Shown here: piece after piece, positions 1 to 7,965 of the stretch | Numbering within the stretch: the stretch's first letter is position 1 | How the letters are laid out: the number at the start of each line of letters is the position of its first letter | NCBI GenBank assembly: GCA_964011275.1 | Contig: CAXGOB010000046.1 | Location: 1 to 41,945 of the forward strand | Direction of reading: 5' to 3' | DNA from: UBA7328 sp002471345 | GTDB taxonomy: Bacteria > Bacteroidota > Bacteroidia > Chitinophagales > Saprospiraceae | DNA: 41,945 nucleotides | The notes under the pieces: model-generated | Database searches by the model: none | Seen by the model: only the letters and a program-made list of their open reading frames with translations | What the model was told of the DNA's origin: nothing | Translations under genes and position numbers: made by a program

Positions 1-275
1 ATAGTTATTGAAAAGAGGCCAATATCAAATTTATTTTGATTTTTTGGTTTGGACAAAGATTGTAAAATCGACTCTTTCATCTGGACACTGAAATCCCTAT
101 CAATTTTTTTCAATGGCATATTTTTGAGGTCTTCATCTAACATTTTAAATTCAATAAAATGAGAAGAGTGTTTTATTGAATCTTGGTCACTAAACCTCAT
201 ATCCTGGGCTATCTTTGAATCCATATGAGTATCAAGGTACTCCCAGATCAATCTTTCTTTTTCTTCATTTTTCAT
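1..275 (-). CDS. Hypothetical protein, probable sigma-factor partner (3' end outside window)
   Basis: The frame opens with ATG at 275 and runs off the left edge, giving 91 residues. It starts immediately after the TAA stop of the ECF sigma gene with no intervening base, so the two are almost certainly co-transcribed and translationally coupled. The visible part is charged and soluble (start MKNEEKERLIWEYLDTHMD), with no membrane segment before the cut. Position just downstream of an ECF sigma gene is typical of anti-sigma factors or small regulatory membrane proteins, whose membrane segment would lie further C-terminal. That role is inferred from position only; no zinc-binding anti-sigma motif (HxxxCxxC) is visible in this part. 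Confidence 0.7.
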   Translation of the reverse strand, partial: MKNEEKERLIWEYLDTHMDSKIAQDMRFSDQDSIKHSSHFIEFKMLDEDLKNMPLKKIDRDFSVQMKESILQSLSKPKNQNKFDIGLFSIT

Positions 276-830
276 TTATGAACCAACTTTATATCCTGAA
301 AAATAGTTCGATTTTCGTGCGTGATTATGAAGAGCTTTTCTAGCCCTATATAGTTTCACCTTAATATTACTTTCTGTAAGATTTAGAGCACTACTAATTT
401 CTTTAACACTTTGCTCCTCCAGATAAAACAATCTAATCAGTCCACGTTCATCTACAGGAAGTCTATTAATCAATTGTAATATACTTTGCTTTTTTTCTTT
501 GTCAATGAGAAGTTTCTCTGAACTTGAGACGTGCTGTCCTTCATGATCAGATAGCTCTTCAGTACGTTTTCTTTTTTTCAAATAATCCAAGGAAGTACGA
601 TATGCAATGGTATACATCCATGTAGACAATTTACATTTAGGAACAAATTCTGGAAGAGATTTAATTATTTTAAGAAAGCTATCTTGGGTTGCCTCTTCAG
701 ATTCCTCTTTATTTTTAAGAACAGTAAAAGAAATGGTATACAAATAGTTCTCATACTTCGTAATGAAGCTATTAATTACCTTTTGATTATTCTTTAGTAT
801 TCCTACAATAAACTCCTGATCCGTATACAT
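276..830 (-). CDS. RNA polymerase sigma factor, ECF (sigma-70 family)
   Basis: 184 residues, the normal size for an ECF sigma factor, which directs RNA polymerase to a small regulon. Region 2 lies at about residues 20-88 (LYTISFTVLKNKEESEEATQ, then the -10-binding stretch with STWMYTIAYR). Region 4 lies at about 115-172, with the helix-turn-helix EQSVKEISSALNLTESNIKV followed by KLYRARKAL. There is no region 1 or 3, as expected for ECF. The gene is followed without a gap by a probable partner (1-275) and is divergent from a small membrane-protein gene at 947. A perfect inverted repeat lies between the two divergent starts and could mediate autoregulation. The regulon cannot be told from the sequence. 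Confidence 0.93.
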   Translation of the reverse strand: MYTDQEFIVGILKNNQKVINSFITKYENYLYTISFTVLKNKEESEEATQDSFLKIIKSLPEFVPKCKLSTWMYTIAYRTSLDYLKKRKRTEELSDHEGQHVSSSEKLLIDKEKKQSILQLINRLPVDERGLIRLFYLEEQSVKEISSALNLTESNIKVKLYRARKALHNHARKSNYFSGYKVGS

Positions 831-868
831 CTTGGACTGTGTACATATTAAACGAGACTTAAACTTAT

Positions 869-896
869 TGGGTTACAAATAAAAATTTGTAACCCA
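869..896. promoter_or_regulatory. Perfect 12-bp inverted repeat, candidate operator
   Basis: TGGGTTACAAAT (869-880) and ATTTGTAACCCA (885-896) are exact reverse complements separated by AAAA. The repeat sits between the divergent ECF sigma gene (start 830) and the small membrane-protein gene (start 947), 39 and 51 bases from their start codons. Each arm also carries a TTTG on the outward strand, the Bacteroidota -33 element, so a bound protein would overlap both possible promoters. It could instead be an RNA hairpin, but there is no U-tract, so it is not a normal terminator. Confidence 0.55.
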
Positions 897-946
897 TTAC
901 AAAAGTCCATCGTTACAGTTTAAAATTATTAATTAAATTAAAAAAC

Positions 947-1276
947 ATGGATATACCCGTAATGATTTTTCTACTGTTCGGTATTGCGTCAGTAGGATTT
1001 GTATTATACACTTATTTGAATACTAGACATCAAGAAAGAATGGCAATAATTGAGAAAGGCACAGACATTAGTTATCCTTCTAATTCTAACAATCCATATG
1101 GAGCTCTAAAGTGGGGAACAGTATTATTGTGTGTAGGCATTGGTTTGAGTATAGGCATATCAATTGATATTTCTAATGGTCATGATGGGCCTTTCTTCAC
1201 AATTCCTTTAATAATAATTGGCGCAGGACTAGGCCAATTGTTGTATTATAGGATGAGAAGAAGAGATGAAGATTAA
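947..1276 (+). CDS. Small membrane protein, DUF6249-like
   Basis: 109 residues. The layout is an N-terminal membrane segment (about residues 4-24, MIFLLFGIASVGFVLYTYLN), a short charged segment RHQERMAIIEKG, then two hydrophobic segments (about 54-72 and 82-100) and a basic tail YYRMRRRDED. The RHxERMAxIEKG motif after a first membrane helix is characteristic of the DUF6249 family, which is common in Bacteroidota beside ECF sigma genes. The function is unknown. The divergent arrangement with the sigma factor suggests shared regulation or a role in the same envelope response (inference). Confidence 0.8.
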   Translation: MDIPVMIFLLFGIASVGFVLYTYLNTRHQERMAIIEKGTDISYPSNSNNPYGALKWGTVLLCVGIGLSIGISIDISNGHDGPFFTIPLIIIGAGLGQLLYYRMRRRDED

Positions 1277-1565
1277 AATATAAATCATCCATAATTATTC
1301 GTTTGTTATAAAGGTCAGCGGGAAATAATCATTTCTTTCTGATCTTTTTTTTTGCAGAAAAGTTTCCATCATTTGAATAACAATTAGCACAAAACAAATG
1401 ATGACAACAATTTGAAAATCATTTGCTTTTGGAAATAATAGTAATTGTGAATCCGAATTTGAAACAGCTGATGAATTTAAGAACAGATCTTATGCCCAAG
1501 TAAACAGAATTACTTATTGACTCAGAAGGTGGCAAATAAGATCATATGAGTTAGAGATCAAAATA
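1277..1565. other. Intergenic region without a recognisable gene
   Basis: 289 bases between the convergent ends of the DUF6249-like gene and the S41 protease gene. It holds an imperfect inverted repeat (CAAATGAT 1395-1402 and ATCATTTG 1418-1425, followed by CTTTT) that might act as a weak terminator for the upstream gene. A short open stretch near 1440-1520 is too short and lacks a start. No RNA gene or other gene is supported here. Confidence 0.5.
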
Positions 1566-2588
1566 CTACTCTCTTAACAATCTAAGAGCCTCTTCTAATA
1601 TAGTATCTTTCCCATTATTTTCATCTGATTTGAGCATATCCACTTTCACATCAGGTGGAACTCCATTCTCAATATTAAATCCTTCTGGGTCTGTCGTCAC
1701 TGAGGATGATACACGAAGCTCCCATCCATTACTTAATTCAGTAAAAGCTGGAGCTCCTCCTCCTCCTCCAGTCTGGTCTCCTAAGATCGTTACATTCTCT
1801 AATTCTCTCATATACTGAGTAAAAAATGACGTTGCACTATAGCTATGTCTATTTGTAAGAACAATCACCGGTTTATCAAAAAGCAGCTGGTCGTCTGGAG
1901 GTGTCAAATTAGTCGAAAAAGGACCTTCCAGTTCATTATGTCCGGGCCCATTTTTATAATACACTAAAGCCACTCTTTGCTTTTCCTTGGCAAATCGCTT
2001 TGCAATCTTAGATGCATTGCTCAAGAATCCACCACCATTATTTCTTACATCAATGATCAATCCCTTATGGTCTTTAAATTTCCCAATGACATAGTCCATA
2101 TCATCATTACTGACTCCGTTACTAAAACTGGAATATCTCATATATCCCACATCCTCAAAATCCATAACTACCAGAGAACCAACAAATTGCTCATTACTTT
2201 TAAAATAATTACGCTCTAATAATGAATAGTTGAAATTTTCAGGAAACTCTAAATACCACTCCCAATTTCGAGATCTATCAAACTTTGATCTTAAGTTTAC
2301 ATGTCCATCTCTTAATAAAAAGAGCATATCACCTATGACTTGGAAAAGTTCCTCTTCGTTCATATCATCACTTACAAGAGGGCGAAATTCTTGATAAATC
2401 GAGTCCCAATTCAATTCTTTATAATCAAAAAAAGTGTACTCTTGATCTGCAAAATTCCAAGCTTGATCAAAAATGCTTGTTGCACTTTCACTCGGTACCT
2501 CTACAAAAAAGCCTTCTTCACAACTTACTAGAAAAAGAAATGAAAAGGATAATATAATTTGTCCTAATATTTTTATGTAAATGGTCAT
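1566..2588 (-). CDS. S41-family serine peptidase, lipoprotein
   Basis: 340 residues beginning with a lipoprotein signal (hydrophobic SFSFLFL then lipobox LVSC, lipidated Cys at residue 23), so it is probably anchored in the periplasm or outer membrane. The C-terminal half is a tail-specific-protease/tricorn-type S41 catalytic domain: IIDVRNNGGG, then the nucleophile region NRHSYSATSFF, then ILGDQTGGGGG and GVPPDV. No PDZ domain is visible between the N-terminal region and the catalytic core, unlike CtpA-type enzymes, so it resembles the PDZ-less S41 lipoproteins of Bacteroidota. It follows the 2592-3401 gene by 3 bases and is probably co-transcribed with it. The substrate is unknown. Confidence 0.88.
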   Translation of the reverse strand: MTIYIKILGQIILSFSFLFLVSCEEGFFVEVPSESATSIFDQAWNFADQEYTFFDYKELNWDSIYQEFRPLVSDDMNEEELFQVIGDMLFLLRDGHVNLRSKFDRSRNWEWYLEFPENFNYSLLERNYFKSNEQFVGSLVVMDFEDVGYMRYSSFSNGVSNDDMDYVIGKFKDHKGLIIDVRNNGGGFLSNASKIAKRFAKEKQRVALVYYKNGPGHNELEGPFSTNLTPPDDQLLFDKPVIVLTNRHSYSATSFFTQYMRELENVTILGDQTGGGGGAPAFTELSNGWELRVSSSVTTDPEGFNIENGVPPDVKVDMLKSDENNGKDTILEEALRLLRE

Positions 2589-2591
2589 GGT

Positions 2592-3401
2592 CTAATTCTT
2601 TTTAATCCATAGATGAAAACCAATTTGATGTGATGCCACTCTCAAATTATGTAATCCTTCAAACTCCTCCATTCCATAATATTCCCATCGATAGAAATAG
2701 TTAATGGTATTCTCATTGCTCTTTTTAAATTTACGTTTGGCATCTATTCTGAATGAAAATTTATTAAACCTACCAATAGGGGCAATAAAACTGTTGGTAC
2801 CTGAAAAGCTTAAACCAAATTCTGGCACTCTATTGACATATGAAATTATTGGCATAGCGGCAGTTATAGATACTTCTGTGGTTTTCTTGAAAATCGTCAT
2901 ATTCGTACTCCATCTGCCGGCTGGACCTAACCCAAATGCCGCATCAGAAGCAAAAGAACTATTACTCAATGCAGGAGTAATTCTACTAACTTGTAATCCA
3001 GATCCATGAATTCCTAAAGCCAAATTTGACTTAAAATGTCTCAGGTAGTAAGTTTCAAAGAGAAATTGAGTATTGTATTGTAATGCACCATTATCAAAGT
3101 TTGGCAATCCTAATCCAAAATTAAATTGGCCATTATGCTCAAGAATATATTTAGGTCCATTTTTTTGGGTTCTAATAGCAGCACCTCCTCCAAAAACTCT
3201 ATAAATACCGGGAGAGGTTCGGGTGTCTTGAATCCCCCAATACACAGGATATATCATCAAAGGAGATCTATGTTTTTGAGTATTGGCTTTTCTCTCAGCC
3301 CTTTTAGCTTTTCTAATTTCTTTTTTGCTTTGGGAGACAACAGAAGGAGCCAAAATCAACAAGAAAACAGTTAAAAGAGGTAGTACTAAACTTATCTTCA
3401 T
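2592..3401 (-). CDS. Secreted protein, probable outer-membrane beta-barrel
   Basis: 269 residues. A clear Sec signal peptide (KISLVLPLLTVFLLILAPSVVSQ, cleavage near residue 23) is followed by a very basic stretch (KKEIRKAKRAERKA) and then alternating polar/aromatic strands ending in QIGFHLWIKKN. Glycine-rich and aromatic-rich strands and a near-terminal amphipathic strand suggest an 8- to 12-stranded outer-membrane barrel. I do not recognise a named family. It is the first gene of a probable two-gene operon with the S41 protease lipoprotein (3-base gap), so the two may act together at the outer membrane (inference). Confidence 0.72.
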   Translation of the reverse strand: MKISLVLPLLTVFLLILAPSVVSQSKKEIRKAKRAERKANTQKHRSPLMIYPVYWGIQDTRTSPGIYRVFGGGAAIRTQKNGPKYILEHNGQFNFGLGLPNFDNGALQYNTQFLFETYYLRHFKSNLALGIHGSGLQVSRITPALSNSSFASDAAFGLGPAGRWSTNMTIFKKTTEVSITAAMPIISYVNRVPEFGLSFSGTNSFIAPIGRFNKFSFRIDAKRKFKKSNENTINYFYRWEYYGMEEFEGLHNLRVASHQIGFHLWIKKN

Positions 3402-3458
3402 TTCATTTCAATAATTCATGAACGAAGAAAGAACGTTATGTTCCAAGTATTTGTTGAG

Positions 3459-3496
3459 CATCAATGGAAGAACACTCACGTGCTCTTCCATTGATG
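3459..3496 (-). terminator. Strong 13-bp hairpin without U-tract after symporter gene
   Basis: CATCAATGGAAGA (3459-3471) pairs perfectly with TCTTCCATTGATG (3484-3496). After one mismatch, CAC/GTG continue the stem around a TCAC loop. It lies 13 bases beyond the stop of the sodium:alanine symporter gene and upstream of the barrel-protein gene. Neither strand has a T-run after the stem, so it is not a canonical intrinsic terminator. It may stabilise the mRNA 3' end or terminate by another route. Confidence 0.45.
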
Positions 3497-3508
3497 ACGT
3501 ATTTACCT

Positions 3509-5077
3509 CTACTTTTGATAAGATGTGATAGCCTGATAATATCTATTTAGTTCATTTTTAGCATTTGGGTAAAGCAGAAGTAGCCCAATCATATTAGGAA
3601 AAACAAGAGCCAAGATCATCGCATCTGAGAATTTGATAACGGCATCTAGAGTTACGGCAGAACCCAGAACCGTAAATATTAAAAAGATGATTTTGTAAGT
3701 AAGATCAGATTTTGAGCTTCTTCCAAACAAATACTTCCATGCCTGCAAGCCATAATAAGACCAAGATAGTATAGTCGAAAAAGCAAAAAGTATCACAGCT
3801 ACCACTAAGAGGTAAGAAAATCCAGGAATTACTGAATCAAAAGCCAAGGAAGTCAAATTCACACCTCCAACTCTTTCTCCTGTGGCAACAATAAGAGCCT
3901 CATTATTAATCACATCTCCATACATAAATACACCTTCCATATTAAACATGATGATAACAATAGCTGTCATTGTACAAATGATCACAGTGTCAATGAAAGG
4001 TTCCAGTAATCCTACTAATCCTTCAGATGCTGCATATTGAGTCCTTACGGCAGAGTGAGCTATGGCAGCAGATCCCGCTCCTGCTTCATTTGAAAATGCA
4101 GCCCTCCTGAACCCCTGAATCATGACACCAATTATACCTCCAGTGATGGTAGCACGGGGATTAAATGCTTCTGAAAAGATTGCATGAAAAGCATCATCAA
4201 TCAAACTTGCATTAGATAGGATTATAAATAATGCAGCAAGAACATAAAGTAAAGCCATGAAAGGAACTATCCTAGAAGTTACATTAGCAATTCTCTTGAT
4301 ACCTCCTATGATTACAATACCAGCAAGAACCGCTATTACTACACCTATTATTGTTCCAGCAGCACCACTATCTATTCCAAACCTTGTAATGATTTGAGCT
4401 GCTGCCTGATTCGACTGAAAAGCATTGCCTCCACCAAATGAGGCTCCAATACAGAGAATTGCGAAAATGACACTCAATATCTTTCCAACGCCTCTCATGC
4501 CTTTTTCTTTTAGTCCTTTGGATAGGTAATACATTGGGCCACCGAATACATTTCCATTCTCATCTATATCTCTGTATTTAACTCCTAAGGTGCATTCTAC
4601 AAATTTTGACGACATACCTAGCAATCCAGCCATTATCATCCAGAAAATGGCTCCAGGGCCTCCAATTGTGATTGCAACCGCTACCATTGAAATATTACCT
4701 AATCCTACTGTACCTGAGACCGCTGTTGCTAATGCTTGAAAATGATTAACCTCGCCTATATGACTTTCATCCTTAATGGTATCCTGAACATCACCATCAT
4801 GAATAATTAAACTATCCGAAGTGGGTGGAGTAGGCTTATCTAAAAAGTCAAACTTTCCTCTCACAACCTGGATTGCCATTGGAAAACGAAAGACATTAAT
4901 AAATTTAAAATACAAGGTGAAAAATAGTGCCCCTGAAAGGAGTAGAATTAATACAAGAGGAGCACTAAAGCTTCCTATTGTAATTGGAGTGAAAATCAAA
5001 CTTTCCCACCACAACGCAATGGGCATAAAAGCTTCATTTATTTTTTCATCCAAACTTGATGCAACTTGCAATACCAT
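3509..5077 (-). CDS. Sodium:alanine/glycine symporter (AGCS family)
   Basis: About 522 residues from ATG at 5077; the longer frame begins only with a TTG at 5086. The protein is a polytopic inner-membrane Na+-coupled amino-acid carrier with about ten or more hydrophobic helices. The family signature is plain: FRRAAFSNEAGAGSAAIAHS in the middle, VSGTVGLGNISMVAVAITIGGPGAIFW-type sequence near residues 105-130, and GGPMYYLSKGL. The substrate is likely alanine, glycine or a similar small neutral amino acid, by family knowledge. The upstream region carries a phased array of ACTGACA repeats (5127-5203), suggesting it is regulated by a sequence-specific factor. A strong hairpin follows its stop. Confidence 0.93.
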   Translation of the reverse strand: MVLQVASSLDEKINEAFMPIALWWESLIFTPITIGSFSAPLVLILLLSGALFFTLYFKFINVFRFPMAIQVVRGKFDFLDKPTPPTSDSLIIHDGDVQDTIKDESHIGEVNHFQALATAVSGTVGLGNISMVAVAITIGGPGAIFWMIMAGLLGMSSKFVECTLGVKYRDIDENGNVFGGPMYYLSKGLKEKGMRGVGKILSVIFAILCIGASFGGGNAFQSNQAAAQIITRFGIDSGAAGTIIGVVIAVLAGIVIIGGIKRIANVTSRIVPFMALLYVLAALFIILSNASLIDDAFHAIFSEAFNPRATITGGIIGVMIQGFRRAAFSNEAGAGSAAIAHSAVRTQYAASEGLVGLLEPFIDTVIICTMTAIVIIMFNMEGVFMYGDVINNEALIVATGERVGGVNLTSLAFDSVIPGFSYLLVVAVILFAFSTILSWSYYGLQAWKYLFGRSSKSDLTYKIIFLIFTVLGSAVTLDAVIKFSDAMILALVFPNMIGLLLLYPNAKNELNRYYQAITSYQK

Positions 5078-5126
5078 GATTTTCAATCTTTTATGAAATG
5101 ATTTGCAATTATGGAATCAATTTTAT

Positions 5127-5203
5127 TGTCAAGCTTTATTTGTCAGTATCAATTCTTTATTGTCAGTGAATAAATGATTTTGTCAGTAGTTCGGCTACTG
5201 ACA
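5127..5203 (-). promoter_or_regulatory. Phased ACTGACA repeat array upstream of the symporter
   Basis: Read on the plus strand, TGTCAGT occurs at 5141, 5161 and 5181, exactly 20 bases apart, with a degenerate TGTCA at 5127. An inverted copy (ACTGACA 5197-5203) forms with the 5181 copy a perfect 9-bp stem TGTCAGTAG/CTACTGACA around TTCGG. On the symporter's sense strand the units read ACTGACAAAAT, ACTGACAATAAA, ACTGACAAATAAA and CTTGACAATAAA. Two-turn spacing places the copies on one face of the helix, which suits a multimeric regulator. No promoter consensus is obvious within it. Confidence 0.55.
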
Positions 5204-5222
5204 GATGCAATGCATGTAATGA

Positions 5223-6320
5223 TTATGATCGTTCCAGATTTTCAGGTGGGATGCGAAGTCTAATCTTACGCTCACGTTTAGGAGACATTTCAAAAAGAGC
5301 TTCTTTTAGAATGCTTTCATGCTGATCTCTAGTCCAACTATTCTTACCAAAAATTCCATCTAAGAGTCCGGTTAACAGTCTTCTTAGTTCATTGTGATCA
5401 TTGATTCCATATTCTCGGGCAGATCGATTATCTCCTTTAGGTTTAATCTCTAACCACTGTTCTCTAGGGCGAGTTCTGGCTTTGACAAACTTATTAAGCA
5501 ATTCAAATGAGGTACCACTTAGTTTAATGGTTCTGTCTTCATTATCTAATAGTCCTTTCAACTCAACAATATGGTCATATTTATCATCATTTTTAAAATG
5601 GTAAAGAGAAAGGAAAAGACGATTTGAAGATGGAATTATATTCTCTGATAGCTCTCTTACCCAACTCAAGGCAAGAGCAAAAAAGATCATAATGAGTGTT
5701 GTTTTGAATATAGCCGAAAGTAAAATCATATTTACTTCAGATCCAGAAAATTTATAGATCTGAGCAGCCAAGGTGAGTAAAATACTAAGTACGGACAAAT
5801 AGGCTAATGACTTCAATTTTCTCTTTGTAAATGATTCCCAAAGAACAATGGTGAGAAAAATGATTGTCAGGATGGCATAATAAACATCTAGTTCACTGAT
5901 TATTGCACTTTTGTTTTCTGAGACAATTTTACTAATTGTAGGAAGTAATGAAAATAAAAAAGGCAAGCCTATCATATATTTCCAGTAAATCGATTTAATT
6001 ATAGGCTTTATCCTTTCTGGCAGGTATCGAAACCAAGGCAATGAAAGAAGAATGAACAAACTGTTGAAGAGAGAAAGAATACTCCGACTCCCTTCATTAA
6101 TATGACTGTATTCTGGGTGCCAATCATTAACAATAAAAAGAACATCTAGTCCTCCTGATAAACTCCAACACAGAATAGATAGTGCCAACCAAACTTGGCC
6201 AAAATCTTTTTGAATTTTACCTATATGCCACCAAATAGACATCAAGGCTGCAAAAGCAAAAAAACATACAGAAAGCTGCCACCAGCCGTAAAAAAGAATA
6301 GTTTGTTGATCTATTGGCAT
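5223..6320 (-). CDS. Unrecognised membrane protein with cytoplasmic C-terminal domain
   Basis: 365 residues. The first ~220 are a bundle of about seven or eight hydrophobic helices separated by short loops. The last ~140 are soluble and charged. The C-terminal domain contains IKLSGTSFELLNKFVKAR, then REQWLEIKP, then NDHNELRRLLTGLLDGIFG, and ends very basic (SPKRERKIRLRIPPENLERS). The LSxxxFELLxxF...REQ pattern loosely recalls a winged-helix DNA-binding domain, which would make this a membrane-bound regulator. That is a weak resemblance; no family is recognised. It lies 145 bases upstream of the symporter gene on the same strand, with the ACTGACA array in between. Confidence 0.75.
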   Translation of the reverse strand: MPIDQQTILFYGWWQLSVCFFAFAALMSIWWHIGKIQKDFGQVWLALSILCWSLSGGLDVLFIVNDWHPEYSHINEGSRSILSLFNSLFILLSLPWFRYLPERIKPIIKSIYWKYMIGLPFLFSLLPTISKIVSENKSAIISELDVYYAILTIIFLTIVLWESFTKRKLKSLAYLSVLSILLTLAAQIYKFSGSEVNMILLSAIFKTTLIMIFFALALSWVRELSENIIPSSNRLFLSLYHFKNDDKYDHIVELKGLLDNEDRTIKLSGTSFELLNKFVKARTRPREQWLEIKPKGDNRSAREYGINDHNELRRLLTGLLDGIFGKNSWTRDQHESILKEALFEMSPKRERKIRLRIPPENLERS

Positions 6321-6431
6321 TTATGCAAGATAAGTTTTCTCTGCAATCTGAAGAGGAAGTAATAACAAGATAATGAATAGAGCATTTGTCTTTTAGATCA
6401 GGTTATTCTCATTTTATATCTTCGCTTTTAT

Positions 6432-7916
6432 ATGATGAATCGATCTCTGAGATTTTTTTCTTTTATAATGTTCTTATCCTTTTTATTTTCTTGCAAGGAC
6501 AACAATGTCAATTTGATATGGCATCGAACCTTTGAAGGGCTTGGATCCAGTTCATCTCCCTTATGTGTAGATCTTAATTTAGATGGCATTTCCGATTGTG
6601 TGATTGGTGCTGGATTAAATGAATTTGATCATTCTGATTCGTCAGTTATTGCTATTGACGGAAAGAATGGAAAAGTGCTGTGGGCTGTTCCAGGCAAAGA
6701 TCAAATGGTCGGCAGTCCAGTTTTCATAAAAATTAATGATGATGACATTCCTGATATAGTTATAGGTGGAAGAGGAGCTCAATTATATGCTATTAATGGA
6801 TATAATGGGCAGACTCTATGGAAATATGAGATTAAAGAAAATGACTTTACCCCTATCGGGTATATGAGATTTAACTTCTATACACCGCAGCTTATTCCTG
6901 ATCAGAATTTTGATAATATTCAGGAATTATTGGTAACCAACGGAGGCAATTTTGCAGCGGATCCCGTATCAGGAGATGATCGTTACCCTGGAGTACTTGC
7001 TGTTTTAGATGGATCTAATGGAGAAATATTGGCAGCAGCTGCCATGCCTGATAATGCTGAGACTTATATGTCTCCAGTCATCATCAATGATGGCGATCCA
7101 AATGAAATTAGTATTATTTACGGGAGTGGTGGTGAGACTTTTGGAGGCCATCTCTATGAAGTAAAACTTTCAGATTTAATGAAAAATGACATTTCTGGAT
7201 CAAGGGTATTGCTCAGCAAATTACACCATGGATTTATTGCTCCTCCGACATTAACAGATATTTCATCCGATGGTATAGTTGATATTATTGTGAATTGGCA
7301 CGGAGGAGAAATGATTGCTATTGATCGATCAAAGTATAAAACCTTATGGACTGTAAGTGTTCCTGAAACAGAGGTGTATGCTAGTCCTACTCCAGGGAAA
7401 GTAAATGATGATAATGTCCCTGACTTCTTTTCTCAATTCTCCTTGGGCAAATGGCCTAACTACACTGGAGCCTACCAAATAACTGTAGATGGTAAAACAG
7501 GTGAACAATTAAGAAAAGACAGCCTCGGTTGTGGGTCATTTTCAACAGCCCTTTCCGCTGATACAAATAATGACGGATACTCTGAGTTTATTTATACCAT
7601 CAATGACTATGACTGTGACAACATTTACTTAGGAAACACAGAATTTAGTCTTAAACAATTGGACTATGTGAACAATGAGATCAAAGACATTATACCTCCA
7701 ATATTTGCAAAAAACATATTCACAACCCCAATGCTAGGAGATATGGATAATAATGGCAAAAAAGATTTGGTTGTAGGTTTACAATCTAACTATAATGATG
7801 AGTTAAGTTACTATGGGATACACTACTATAGATTAGAATTTTCTTCAAAATCGATCTCAGACAAAGTCAAAAAGTGGAACCAATATTTAGGTCCTGATTC
7901 AAATGGAAACTATTGA
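6432..7916 (+). CDS. FG-GAP/PQQ-like beta-propeller lipoprotein
   Basis: 494 residues. The signal FIMFLSFLFSC is a lipoprotein lipobox (FLFSC), so the protein is probably lipid-anchored and periplasmic or surface-exposed. The rest is a propeller with two alternating repeat flavours. FG-GAP/VCBS calcium-binding loops appear as DLNLDGISD, DDDIPDIVIG, DTNNDGYSE and DMDNNGKKDLVVG. PQQ-type blades appear as NGKVLWAV, NGQTLWKY and YKTLWTV. No catalytic residues are evident, so binding or structural roles are more likely than enzymatic ones. It may start at either of two tandem ATGs (6432 or 6435). It is not obviously in an operon; the helicase gene follows after 49 bases with its own -7-like element. 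Confidence 0.82.
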   Translation: MMNRSLRFFSFIMFLSFLFSCKDNNVNLIWHRTFEGLGSSSSPLCVDLNLDGISDCVIGAGLNEFDHSDSSVIAIDGKNGKVLWAVPGKDQMVGSPVFIKINDDDIPDIVIGGRGAQLYAINGYNGQTLWKYEIKENDFTPIGYMRFNFYTPQLIPDQNFDNIQELLVTNGGNFAADPVSGDDRYPGVLAVLDGSNGEILAAAAMPDNAETYMSPVIINDGDPNEISIIYGSGGETFGGHLYEVKLSDLMKNDISGSRVLLSKLHHGFIAPPTLTDISSDGIVDIIVNWHGGEMIAIDRSKYKTLWTVSVPETEVYASPTPGKVNDDNVPDFFSQFSLGKWPNYTGAYQITVDGKTGEQLRKDSLGCGSFSTALSADTNNDGYSEFIYTINDYDCDNIYLGNTEFSLKQLDYVNNEIKDIIPPIFAKNIFTTPMLGDMDNNGKKDLVVGLQSNYNDELSYYGIHYYRLEFSSKSISDKVKKWNQYLGPDSNGNY

Positions 7917-7953
7917 AGTTATTGATCTAATAGTGTGAATGTGAATTATAATA

Positions 7954-7961
7954 TACTTTTG
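7954..7961 (+). promoter_or_regulatory. Bacteroidota -7 element (TACTTTTG) of the helicase gene
   Basis: TACTTTTG matches TAnnTTTG exactly and ends 5 bases before the GTG start at 7966, so transcription would begin at or very near the start codon. No convincing TTTG is seen 19-22 bases upstream, which lowers confidence. Confidence 0.4.
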
Positions 7962-7965
7962 TGAA

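Noticed and set aside
1395..1430. Inverted repeat CAAATGAT/ATCATTTG followed by CTTTT
   Set aside because: The stem is AT-rich with a 15-base loop and only four T residues, so it is too weak to call a terminator.
1440..1520. Short plus-strand open stretch with a protein-like composition between the DUF6249-like and S41 genes
   Set aside because: Too short, no start codon, preceded by several stops in the same frame, and no matching continuation in another frame.
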